From contig JALHPA010000206.1 of assembly GCA_022842745.1 (NCBI GenBank), forward strand, positions 1-5,979: 5,979 nt of DNA, given 5' to 3'. The position numbers were made by a program, and so were the translations under genes. This DNA is from Pirellulales bacterium. GTDB taxonomy: Bacteria > Planctomycetota > Planctomycetia > Pirellulales > JALHPA01. The notes under the pieces are model-generated. The model was not told where the DNA came from, ran no database searches, and was given only the letters and a program-made list of their open reading frames with translations. Shown in pieces: positions 1-5,979 of this stretch (within the stretch, counting starts at the first letter, position 1; each line of letters starts with the position of its first letter).

Positions 1-346
1 GAATTTGCCAGAAGAGTTTCGTCCGGCCGCGAATCTGATACCGGTCGTCCACCAACCCCACGATGCACAACAGCACCGCCGCGACCCCCATCCCCGCCAA
101 GGGCGCCCGGCTCCGAATCCAGGGAATATCGAACCACGAAAATCCCGCCGCCAATAGCCCCACCCCCGCCATCAAACCCAGCATCACGGCCGAGCCGCCG
201 CCGAGAGCCACCGGCGCCTTCTGCATCTTTCGCCGGCCATCGGGACGGTCGACGAAATCCCGCGAAAACGCCAGTCGTCGAATGAGGGGGGTTGCCGCGA
301 ACGCCACCAGAAAAGCAGCGCCGGAAGTAAGCAGAATTGCAATCAT
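1..346 (-). CDS. WecA/TagO-like undecaprenyl-phosphate sugar-1-phosphate transferase, N-terminal part (runs off left edge)
   Basis: This gene starts at ATG 346 and stays open for 115 codons to the window edge, so only about the first third of a usual 330-400 residue protein is present. Family members are integral inner-membrane enzymes that move a GlcNAc-1-phosphate-type group from a UDP-sugar onto undecaprenyl phosphate, the first step of O-antigen, teichoic acid or exopolysaccharide assembly. Visible signatures are a first hydrophobic helix (residues 2-22), the cytoplasmic loop FVDRPDGRRKMQKAPVALGG (31-50) that matches the WecA pattern VDxPxxRKxH...P..GG, two more hydrophobic stretches (about 52-70 and 82-99), and the Asp-Asp pair in GLVDDRYQI (D100, D101) linked to Mg/nucleotide chemistry. 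The family's usual His after RK is Met41 here. ATG 346 places the first helix directly at the N terminus, as is usual; a weak GAGAG lies 4 bases upstream. The frame is also open upstream of the ATG, but no better start is seen there. The acceptor sugar cannot be told from this fragment. Confidence 0.88.
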   Translation of the reverse strand, partial: MIAILLTSGAAFLVAFAATPLIRRLAFSRDFVDRPDGRRKMQKAPVALGGGSAVMLGLMAGVGLLAAGFSWFDIPWIRSRAPLAGMGVAAVLLCIVGLVDDRYQIRGRTKLFWQI

Positions 347-360
347 GAAGCTCTCGGAGC

Positions 361-374
361 CGATTCGAGAATCG
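361..374. repeat. Perfect 14-base palindrome in the leader of the WecA-like gene
   Basis: CGATTCGAGAATCG has two exact 6-base arms around a 2-base centre and lies 15-28 bases upstream of the ATG at 346. As RNA from the minus strand it can form a 5-base-pair stem with a CTCG tetraloop. A competing stem is possible in the same stretch: TCTCG pairs with CGAGA over a 9-base loop and would cover the weak Shine-Dalgarno GAGAG. It may be a protein-binding operator, a leader hairpin or chance. Nothing in the window decides. Confidence 0.35.
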
Positions 375-620
375 AACGAACCAAGCGTTGTGATGCCAAT
401 CAGTGCAGACGCCGTCAGACCCGCTGGATTCCCTTCTCGCCAACTCCGCGACCCTCGCCCACCTGGCGATCGGTCGAGACCCGGCAACCGGCAGACGACT
501 CCCCCGTCCGCCACAACCACCCTCAACAATCCCCAGCTCGCCAAGGATCCACTGCTCGCCAGTTCATGCTCAGCAGATCTTTCCGCTCAGCACGTTCCCT
601 GAAGCTGTGTCGCCTCCCCC

Positions 621-689
621 TTCGCTGGACCAATACTTCGCCAGACCAATACTTCGCTAGACCAATACTGCGCCGGACCAAACTGGCCG
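621..689. repeat. 16-base tandem repeat, about 3.5-4 copies, decaying at the ends
   Basis: The unit GACCAATACTTCGCCA begins at 628, recurs at 644 with one difference, and at 660 with two differences from the first copy. A shortened copy (GACCAAACTGGCCG) starts at 676. The 7 bases before the first copy (TTCGCTG) match the end of the unit, so the array was probably longer. The period is exactly 16 for the three good copies and is not a multiple of three, so a coding explanation is unlikely. It could be a slippage-prone minisatellite or an iteron-like protein-binding array. No origin or partition gene is next to it. Confidence 0.85.
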
Positions 690-893
690 AACCCGAATGG
701 GTCGTTCGCAGCCTTAATTCTCGGGCCATCCCGCTCCTTAAACCGCTCCCGATTGCCCACCAGGCAGAACCGATAATTGCCCCCCGCTTGATCGTGATTC
801 GTTCATTTAACCAACGACTTTTCCTCCAGTCAACGATTCCGCCCCGAACTTTCCGTTTATTCCGAAAGTCGTGGCTTCTATCGCCTTACGCCT

Positions 894-914
894 CGCGAAT
901 TGCGGCAATTTGCG
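894..914. repeat. Imperfect inverted repeat / possible stem-loop
   Basis: CGCGAATT and AATTTGCG flank GCGGC. The arms pair over 8 positions; one pair is a G-U wobble on a plus-strand RNA and an A-C mismatch on a minus-strand RNA. There is no T-tract on either side, so it does not look like an intrinsic terminator. It lies about 250 bases beyond the stop of the glycoside-hydrolase-like gene. Confidence 0.3.
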
Positions 915-1159
915 ATCCCTCCGCGTCACAATAGGCAGCTTGCAACGAATCGTCTTCGCCGTTCTTACCAGCCCCCTTTCCCGCCAGCGCCACGGATCGG
1001 TACGCACCCCCTTGTAACGCAACCCTTGATCCACTGGATGCCCGCGCAAGATAACCCAACCCGTCAAAGTCCCGGGTGGAAACGAGACGGCGCCGCTGGA
1101 ACGGGAGGCCCTGCTGACCTTCGCGTCGATGTCGGTTCCGGCCCCCGCCACCAATCCCC

Positions 1160-3337
1160 TCAATACCGCACCACCACGACCTCATGCACGTCGCTGACGG
1201 TGACATCGATACACCGTCCGTCTTGCTTCAGCGTTGTGGTCGAGCGGAGGGTGGTCGCGCCGTGGGGTCGATCCCGGAATTCGAGAGTCGCGCGGAAAAT
1301 GGGGGCGTTCTCCATGAGCGCCGGCAGCACGTAGGGGCGCTCGCGAACCGGTAGCGTTTGCGGCGGGGCATTGTAGCCGAGGAGGTGGATGCGTAGAGTG
1401 CGGCTGGTCGAATCGTCGGTGACGATCGCTTCGACATTCGCCGGCGCCGTGATCTTTACCCGCGGCGAAGGATGCAGCAGATGCACGGCGGAAGCGAGCA
1501 ACCGCCGGGCCTCGACAATGTGATGGTCGCTGGCCGTGGCATAGTCCGGCGAGCCGGCAAAAGTCAGCACTTCCCCTGCCCCGATGCGGTTTCGCAGCAC
1601 GGCGGGACCCACGGGAGCATCCGCGCTCATCGGCCATTCGACGCCTTCTTTGCCCTGCTGCTGGCGAATGGTGCGGTGGGGCTTCATCAGCTTGCCCCAA
1701 GGGGTGGCCGTCTCGGCATTCCACGCGGCGGCTGGGCCTTTCACCAGAAATGGCCAATCGCGGCGCAATTCCGGCGCAAACTGCGATCCGCCGAACGTCT
1801 CCCCGGCGTCCACCCGCATCCAGTTGTCGAGCGACTCGAGCTTCCGCACGAATTTGCCGCCGATGAGCGGCCCCAGTGGATTCGCCGCCGCGGGGCCGCC
1901 CATGGAATCGAAGCACCCTGGATACCCCGTCAGGATCATATTCCCGCCCCCTTCGACATATTGCCGGAAGAGGGCCGCTTCGCGTTCGGAGACGATGCCG
2001 ACGTTCGGCAATAGCAACACGGGAAAGCGTCTTAACGCCTCCAACGTCACGTTTTCATCCAGCACCACTCCCCAGGGAATGTGCTCATAGACCAGTGTCT
2101 TGTGAGCGCCCAGAAAACTCAGAAACCAATCCGCCGGCTTCTCCCGACCCAACCAATCGCGGCTGCGGCTGCTGAAATAGATGCCGACATCCGCCACCGG
2201 TGTGTGGCCGAATTGCGCCCGCGCGGCTTGCGCATCCGCAAATGCCGCCCCTGTCCGTTCGTAAGCCACGGGATCAAGCGTTCCATCCAATCCCGTCTTG
2301 TCGACCATCGTGACAAAAGCACCGTGAGCCAGCAGCGTCAGCAATTCCCAGCGAATGTCGTTCAGCGGACGCGTCGTCTGGTCGTGGTACATTCGTACCC
2401 CCCGCTGCATGGCCACTTGCACCCGCTGCTGCGGCGCCGCCGCCCGATAAAAAGCGGCATTCAGACCCACCGTCAGGGCACTGAATCCCCACACGCCGGT
2501 CTCACCGGTGATGAAATCGCCGTTGCCCGCATGTTGCACCGGACGCTGTCCGACCTCGAAGCTGAACGGCGGATTGCCATGATAGTTGAAGTCCACCGTC
2601 GCCTGCCGATCGAGCGATCGGACGTGCGCGGCCAGCGATTTCTCAAACTGCTCGCTGCTCCGGTAGCGGAACTCCAGCATCCGCTCCCAATCCTTGTCCC
2701 AGGTCGGGCCAGAGGGCATCGGCTGGCCGTACTCCCGCTGGAATCGATCCCGGCACGTATCGCACCAGCAACCATACGGTGGGCCGAACCCCTGATCCAG
2801 CATGTCGATGTGGAATCCAGCGATTCCGTAGGCCAATTGCTCGGCCAGCAGTTGCTGCATCGCTTCTAGATAGCCGGAGTTGAAGCAAAATCGGCCCAGG
2901 GGCTTACCGTCCGCGCCCCGCATTTCCCACTCCGGATGCGCCTTGAGAAAATGCCCCCCCTGCTGGACCACGCAGTACGCGATGACCGGCAGCCGATGCT
3001 TTCTCGCCTCGGCAACCGCCTCCCGCAATGGATCGCGCTGGCCCAGCCCGGGCGCCTTCGGCAGCAGCTTGGATTCGTAGTAGGCGTAATCCCCGTCCCG
3101 CACCCACATCACCAGATACTCGCTATGGGCCGCCGCCGCTCGCCGCACGATCTCCTGTCCGTCAAACCTCGCCGCAAACCGCAAGTCGTGCGGTTCGCTA
3201 TTCCCGAACTGCGCTCCGGTGGGCCCCACCTCCATCCCGGTCATCACGCGATCAAACCACGGTTTCTCGGCCCTCGCCCGCCCCGTCAACAGCACGCAGG
3301 TCAGCAGAGCTACGAGCAAGGGAATGGGGGGCTTCAT
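1160..3337 (-). CDS. Exported GH42/GHL6-like glycoside hydrolase with beta-galactosidase trimerisation-like domain
   Basis: The protein has 725 residues from ATG 3337. A TTG at 3349 would add four residues, but the ATG puts a classic signal peptide first (MKPPIP, then LLVALLTCVLLTG, probable cleavage after ARA at about 23) and has GGAA six bases upstream. Residues about 25-370 read as a (beta/alpha)8 barrel. They include HPEWEMRGADGKP, GFHIDMLDQGFG with D178 and D181, CWCDTCRDRFQREYG, GDFITGETGVWG with E279, and LLAHGAFVTMVD near strand 8. Cys151, Cys190, Cys192 and Cys195 sit at spacings close to the zinc-binding Cys of GH42 beta-galactosidases. Residues about 380-480 (VADVGIYFSSRSRDWLG, then VLLLPNVGIVS, then YVEGGGNMILTGYPG) resemble the flavodoxin-like trimerisation domain of that clan. 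About 625-725 form a C-terminal beta domain. This points to a periplasmic or secreted sugar hydrolase. The substrate, CAZy family and catalytic pair are not certain, and activity is inferred only. Confidence 0.82.
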   Translation of the reverse strand: MKPPIPLLVALLTCVLLTGRARAEKPWFDRVMTGMEVGPTGAQFGNSEPHDLRFAARFDGQEIVRRAAAAHSEYLVMWVRDGDYAYYESKLLPKAPGLGQRDPLREAVAEARKHRLPVIAYCVVQQGGHFLKAHPEWEMRGADGKPLGRFCFNSGYLEAMQQLLAEQLAYGIAGFHIDMLDQGFGPPYGCWCDTCRDRFQREYGQPMPSGPTWDKDWERMLEFRYRSSEQFEKSLAAHVRSLDRQATVDFNYHGNPPFSFEVGQRPVQHAGNGDFITGETGVWGFSALTVGLNAAFYRAAAPQQRVQVAMQRGVRMYHDQTTRPLNDIRWELLTLLAHGAFVTMVDKTGLDGTLDPVAYERTGAAFADAQAARAQFGHTPVADVGIYFSSRSRDWLGREKPADWFLSFLGAHKTLVYEHIPWGVVLDENVTLEALRRFPVLLLPNVGIVSEREAALFRQYVEGGGNMILTGYPGCFDSMGGPAAANPLGPLIGGKFVRKLESLDNWMRVDAGETFGGSQFAPELRRDWPFLVKGPAAAWNAETATPWGKLMKPHRTIRQQQGKEGVEWPMSADAPVGPAVLRNRIGAGEVLTFAGSPDYATASDHHIVEARRLLASAVHLLHPSPRVKITAPANVEAIVTDDSTSRTLRIHLLGYNAPPQTLPVRERPYVLPALMENAPIFRATLEFRDRPHGATTLRSTTTLKQDGRCIDVTVSDVHEVVVVRY

Positions 3338-3343
3338 GTTCGA

Positions 3344-3347
3344 TTCC
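3344..3347 (-). promoter_or_regulatory. Weak ribosome binding site deciding the start of the glycoside-hydrolase-like gene
   Basis: GGAA on the minus strand lies six bases before ATG 3337. The alternative TTG at 3349 has no purine-rich stretch at a suitable distance. Together with the signal peptide this favours the ATG. A short palindrome with 5-base arms (AAGGC/GCCTT, 3348-3359) abuts the site and might influence access, but it is too short to be sure. Confidence 0.4.
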
Positions 3348-3640
3348 AAGGCAAGCCTTAATGGATCGGAATATCAAACAAGGCAGACCGTTGCCAGAGC
3401 GCGGCAATGCGGCCGCCAACCCACACGCTCGCTCCCGTTCGATCTCTCCCCATGAAGCGCGGATTCATTTTCGGCAGCGATTCAATCAGCTCGGAAATCA
3501 CCCCTAACAATCATGATGCACTGCCCCTTCAGCTCCAACAAAAAAAACTCTCGCTCCGTGCCGATCCGATGGAAATAAACCCCCAGTCCGAAAAATATCG
3601 CTTGCCCGGCGCACGCTTCGACACGGTCCATCGTTCGCCT

Positions 3641-3682
3641 TGCCGGAACACCCTGCGGGGGCTCAATGCCCGCAGTCCGGCA
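3641..3682 (-). terminator. Nested GC-rich stem-loop after the amidohydrolase stop; possible terminator or 3' end stabiliser
   Basis: The outer arms TGCCGG/CCGGCA (6 base pairs) enclose an inner stem CTGCGGG/CCCGCAG (7 base pairs) with a 9-base loop; one and six unpaired bases separate the two stems. All 13 pairs are Watson-Crick. It begins 42 bases beyond the TAA at 3727-3725, a typical place for a 3' structure. No U-tract follows, so intrinsic termination in the E. coli manner is not shown. A U-tract-free terminator or an RNase-blocking hairpin fits as well. Confidence 0.45.
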
Positions 3683-3724
3683 GTCGCTCCCAGCCGATTC
3701 GGGGCTTCTCCTCGCCAGATCACG

Positions 3725-5845
3725 TTATTCGCTCGCGGCAAACGTCGCCACGGTCGTTCCACCGCTCAGCAGCTCCAGCTCCTTCCCATGCACGTGAAAA
3801 CTGTCCACCGTGGCCAATGTCCGCGCAAATTTCGCCTCCAGCTCCATCAGCTCCGGCGGTCCCGCCATCCGGGTGCTGGCCAGTTTGCCGATCGTCACTG
3901 TGTCGCGAACCAATGCGCACGACCCGTTCATCCGGTTCACGCCCCCAAACACCGCCAGCTTCCCTCCGGCAAACGTGATCGTCGGCGGCTTCGCCGACCG
4001 AATCGGCTTCCCGCCGAGCGTGGTCAACTTCCACGTCTTCTTTGCGGCCGTGTTCAGGCCGGCCAGGTCGCAAACATGCGACCGCCACGCATACGTCTGG
4101 CCTGGGTTATGCGCCAGCGCAGCAACCGCTGGATGCCCCCCCTCTGGCGCAGGATAGATCGTGACCCCTTCCTTGATCGTCTCCACGACCTTGATCTCCT
4201 TGATCGCCATTGGCTCGACCTTCATGGGATTCTTGTCCAGTATCACAAAGTCCGCCAACTTGCCGGCGGCCAACGACCCCTTCCGGTCCTCTTCCCCGTA
4301 TTGCTCAGCCCCCCACAACGTCATGCTCTTCAGTCCCTCCAGCACCGTCACTCTCTGCTCCGGCCCGATTTCCGACCCCGCCCGGGAAACCCGGTTCACG
4401 GCCGACCACAGCATCATCATCTGATCCAGCGGCGCCACGACAAAGTCGGTGTGGTTCGTCGGTCGCAATCCCGCGTCGATCGCGTCCCGCATCGGACTGA
4501 TATACATCGCTTGTTCCCGGCCCCGATTGGCGATGTGCGCGTCCGCAAAGTAAAACGTGTGCAACGTGTAAAACGATGGCCGCACCTTGTACCGCACGAA
4601 CTTCGGTATCTGATCCTTCCGCAAAAACTGCGTGTGAATCGTCGTCACGTTCCACGGCCGGCCAAAATCCCCCGCGCGGGCATATTCGTATCCGGTCAGA
4701 AAGGCGTCGATCGCCGCGTCGCCGTTGCAGTGCAAAATCAGCGGCACGTTCAAATCGTACACCTTCTTCACCATCTGGTTGGCCAGATCCTGTGGAAACG
4801 TCGGCTCGCCTTTCCAGTTCTTCTCTCCGTCAGGCCCCCCTGTTCGATACGGGGTCGTAAAAAACGCGGTGCGCCCCTGGGGCGATCCATCCAGCGTGAT
4901 CTTCACCCCGCCGACTTTGAACCGATTCTGATACTTCGTCCACTCGCGCGCCGGAATCTCGGCTAGCACCTTGTCCACATCGGTGATAAACGGATACGCC
5001 ACGACATCGATCAGGTTGGCGCCCGCTTCGCTGGCGCGCTTGATCGTCATGAACTGTGCGAATTGGGTTGCCCCTTCGTGCGCGGTGGTGATCCCCGCCT
5101 GCGCATACAGCATCTGCCCAGCCCGGCTCCAATCCACCTCCTGTTGGGCAGTCATCGCCTCGGACTGCTCCAAAACCGGCATAAACGCGGTCTCCATGAT
5201 CAGCCCCCACGGCTCGCGACTCCCCGGCTTCCGCACGATCACCCCGCCCGGCGGCGTCTCGGTCGCGGCGGAATAGCCATACTTGTTTAGCGCCAAGCTG
5301 TTCATCACCGCCCCGTGCATCGAAACGTGATCGATCCGCACCGGGTTATTGGGAAACGCCTCGTCAAGGTCGCCGCGGTTCAGCAACCGGCCGTCGGGCA
5401 TCACGGTGTCGTCGTAGCCGTAGCCCATAATCAACTCACCCGCCGGTATCTTTCGCTCGGCGGCGTACCGCTTCAGTTCGGCCACGATGCTCGGCACGTC
5501 TTTCCCCGGCCCAGATGGGGGCGCGTACAGCTTGCACTGATTGGCCACCAGCAGCGAGCTGATGTAGTGCGAATGCCCGTCCAAGAACCCCGGCAGCAGC
5601 GTTTTTCCTCCCAGATCGACAAGCCTGGTTTTTTCCCCCTGCATCCGCAGCAAATCGGCTTTGGAACCGACCGCCAGAATCTTCCCCTCTTTGACGGCCA
5701 CCGCTTCGACGGTGGGATTCCGATCGTCGATGGTGACAATGTCGCCGCCAAAATAGATTGCGTCAGCCGTCGGCGCTCCGTTGGCCGCGAATACTCCCAT
5801 TCCAGCCACCGCCCAAACTCCCACGATCGCCAACCAGTGAACCAT
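3725..5845 (-). CDS. Exported YtcJ-like amidohydrolase fused to a C-terminal META (HslJ-like) domain
   Basis: The protein has 706 residues from ATG 5845. The ATG has GAGGA four bases upstream and starts a signal peptide (hydrophobic 4-20, cleavage near A21 or A24); a TTG at 5884 lacks a ribosome binding site and would bury the signal. Residues about 28-570 are an amidohydrolase family 3 (YtcJ/NfdA type) fold: N-terminal beta sandwich ADAIYFGGDIVTID, metal motif LPGFLDGHSHY (H91, H93), VGGVKITLDGSPQGRTA with K315, ILHCNGDAAID (H372), TIHTQF (H404), PTNHTDFVVAP (D467), and the closing GSLAAGKLADFVILDKNPM. The family hydrolyses C-N bonds in amides, formamides or ureides with one or two metal ions; the substrate here is unknown. 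A linker (about 562-603) leads to a META domain (604-706): KTWKLTTLGGKP, PPTITFAGGKL, GGVNRMNG, STRMAGPPELMELE, ELELL. The two Cys usual in HslJ (GCN, MAC) are replaced by V636 and G662. The whole protein probably works in the periplasm or outside. Confidence 0.9.
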   Translation of the reverse strand: MVHWLAIVGVWAVAGMGVFAANGAPTADAIYFGGDIVTIDDRNPTVEAVAVKEGKILAVGSKADLLRMQGEKTRLVDLGGKTLLPGFLDGHSHYISSLLVANQCKLYAPPSGPGKDVPSIVAELKRYAAERKIPAGELIMGYGYDDTVMPDGRLLNRGDLDEAFPNNPVRIDHVSMHGAVMNSLALNKYGYSAATETPPGGVIVRKPGSREPWGLIMETAFMPVLEQSEAMTAQQEVDWSRAGQMLYAQAGITTAHEGATQFAQFMTIKRASEAGANLIDVVAYPFITDVDKVLAEIPAREWTKYQNRFKVGGVKITLDGSPQGRTAFFTTPYRTGGPDGEKNWKGEPTFPQDLANQMVKKVYDLNVPLILHCNGDAAIDAFLTGYEYARAGDFGRPWNVTTIHTQFLRKDQIPKFVRYKVRPSFYTLHTFYFADAHIANRGREQAMYISPMRDAIDAGLRPTNHTDFVVAPLDQMMMLWSAVNRVSRAGSEIGPEQRVTVLEGLKSMTLWGAEQYGEEDRKGSLAAGKLADFVILDKNPMKVEPMAIKEIKVVETIKEGVTIYPAPEGGHPAVAALAHNPGQTYAWRSHVCDLAGLNTAAKKTWKLTTLGGKPIRSAKPPTITFAGGKLAVFGGVNRMNGSCALVRDTVTIGKLASTRMAGPPELMELEAKFARTLATVDSFHVHGKELELLSGGTTVATFAASE

Positions 5846-5849
5846 TTCG

Positions 5850-5854
5850 TCCTC
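5850..5854 (-). promoter_or_regulatory. Ribosome binding site of the amidohydrolase gene
   Basis: GAGGA on the minus strand, four bases before ATG 5845, is the best Shine-Dalgarno sequence in the window and fixes the start of the amidohydrolase over the upstream TTG at 5884. Confidence 0.6.
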
Positions 5855-5877
5855 GCGAAAATTGCTGCCTTTGGCCC

Positions 5878-5979
5878 TCACCAATCACTCGACTTAAGGT
5901 TAGCCGACCACAGTCGGTTGAGTAGTCTCCCCTTGCCTTCATAAACGAGCCGTCGTCCGCTCGCTTCGTCGAATAGCGA
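5878..5979 (-). other. Open frame at the right edge, possible tail of an upstream gene
   Basis: From the window edge a minus-strand frame is open for 33 codons to TGA at 5880-5878, beginning SLFDEASGRRLVYEGKG. The first half reads like ordinary protein, but third-position GC is only moderate and a second frame is also open through the same stretch. The frame would run through the hairpin at 5904-5917 and end 32 bases before the amidohydrolase ATG. I do not recognise a family. If real, it would put an upstream gene very close to the amidohydrolase. Confidence 0.15.
5904..5917. repeat. Short hairpin upstream of the amidohydrolase gene
   Basis: CCGAC and GTCGG flank a 4-base loop (CACA on the plus strand). 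The stem extends by a G-U and an A-U pair if transcribed from the plus strand. It lies about 60-70 bases before the amidohydrolase start. It could be the stem of a terminator for an upstream gene or part of the 5' leader, but there is no T-tract. Confidence 0.35.

Larger units (their letters stand above)
347..1159. other. 813-base intergenic gap without a convincing gene
   Basis: This stretch lies between the stop of the glycoside-hydrolase-like gene and the start of the WecA-like gene. No frame on either strand gives a protein I recognise. The open frames are rich in Arg and Pro, as expected of non-coding GC-rich DNA. It holds a leader palindrome at 361-374, a 16-base tandem repeat at 621-689 and an imperfect inverted repeat at 894-914. 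One minus-strand frame (1163-807, TTG start overlapping the preceding stop) is open for 118 codons but looks non-coding or doubtful. I see no clear terminator with a U-tract after 1160 and no convincing -35/-10 pair before 346. Confidence 0.6.
3338..3724. other. 387-base intergenic gap between the two exported-enzyme genes
   Basis: No recognisable gene is seen. It contains a nested stem-loop at 3641-3682 and an 8-base A run (T run on the minus strand) at 3540-3547. The T run has no good hairpin before it, so it is not a standard terminator. It could lie upstream of a weak promoter-like pair for the downstream gene (TTGTTG, 17 bases, CATCAT on the minus strand), but the match is poor. A 36-codon minus-strand frame (3468-3358) has no ribosome binding site or family resemblance that I can point to. 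The gap is long enough for the downstream gene to have its own promoter. Confidence 0.55.

Noticed and set aside
63..602. A 179-codon plus-strand open frame at the left edge
   Set aside because: It is antisense to the WecA-like N terminus, which has clear family motifs, and then runs through the gap with low-complexity Arg/Pro/Ser composition.
2081..2869. A 262-codon plus-strand open frame antisense to the glycoside-hydrolase-like gene
   Set aside because: Arg/His/Pro-rich composition and no recognisable domain; it mirrors codon bias of the real gene on the other strand.
3358..3468. A 36-codon minus-strand frame just upstream of the glycoside-hydrolase-like gene, considered as a leader peptide
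   Set aside because: No ribosome binding site, no run of regulatory codons and no recognisable composition; frames of this size are expected by chance.
3540..3547. T8 run on the minus strand, considered as an intrinsic terminator
   Set aside because: I could not find a stable stem directly before it on the minus strand; the nested stem-loop lies about 90 bases earlier.
3407..4966. A 519-codon plus-strand open frame across the gap and antisense to the amidohydrolase
   Set aside because: Its product is rich in Arg, His and Pro with no domain signature, and it lies opposite a clearly real, motif-complete gene. Long antisense frames are common in GC-rich DNA.
5846..5884. TTG start at 5884 for the amidohydrolase (13 extra residues)
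   Set aside because: No Shine-Dalgarno sequence, and the extra charged residues would precede an otherwise classic signal peptide. ATG 5845 has GAGGA at a good distance.
1..5979. Considered CRISPR array, insertion sequence, toxin-antitoxin pair, tRNA or rRNA
   Set aside because: There are no spaced identical repeats of 25-40 bases, no transposase-like frame, no paired small genes with ribosome binding sites, and no clover-leaf or rRNA-like stretch.

Overview
The window is about 60% GC and carries three protein-coding genes, all transcribed from the minus strand, plus two sizeable gaps without convincing genes. The GC-rich coding, loose gene spacing (about 390 and 810 bases), two probable exported hydrolases with large added domains, and a WecA/TagO-like protein with the wording DRPDGRRKMQK...GGG suggest a planctomycete (Pirellulales-like) chromosome. 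This assignment is an inference from style; no rRNA or other marker gene is present.

Layout in transcription order (right to left). The right edge (5846-5979) holds the leader of the first gene, with a small hairpin and an open frame that may be the tail of an upstream gene. Next (5845-3725) is an exported YtcJ-like metal-dependent amidohydrolase fused to a C-terminal META (HslJ-like) domain. A 387-base gap follows, with a compact nested stem-loop about 40 bases after the amidohydrolase stop. Then (3337-1160) comes an exported glycoside-hydrolase-like protein: a GH42/GHL6-type TIM barrel with a Cys cluster spaced like the GH42 zinc site, a beta-galactosidase-trimerisation-like domain, and a C-terminal beta domain. 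An 813-base gap follows, with a 16-base tandem repeat and an imperfect palindrome. At the left edge (346-1) is the N-terminal third of a polyprenyl-phosphate N-acetylhexosamine-1-phosphate transferase (WecA/TagO/MraY superfamily), cut by the window boundary. It is best seen by direct translation of the minus strand.

The three genes share a direction, but the wide gaps and separate leader structures argue against a tight operon. The two exported enzymes could act on external polymers or small amides and ureides, while the WecA-like enzyme would start lipid-linked glycan assembly at the inner membrane. No functional link between them is visible. I see no CRISPR array, transposase, tRNA, rRNA or attachment site. 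I found no clear new multi-gene system. The most interesting items are the architectures and altered motif residues of the two exported enzymes, and the unexplained repeats in the gaps.
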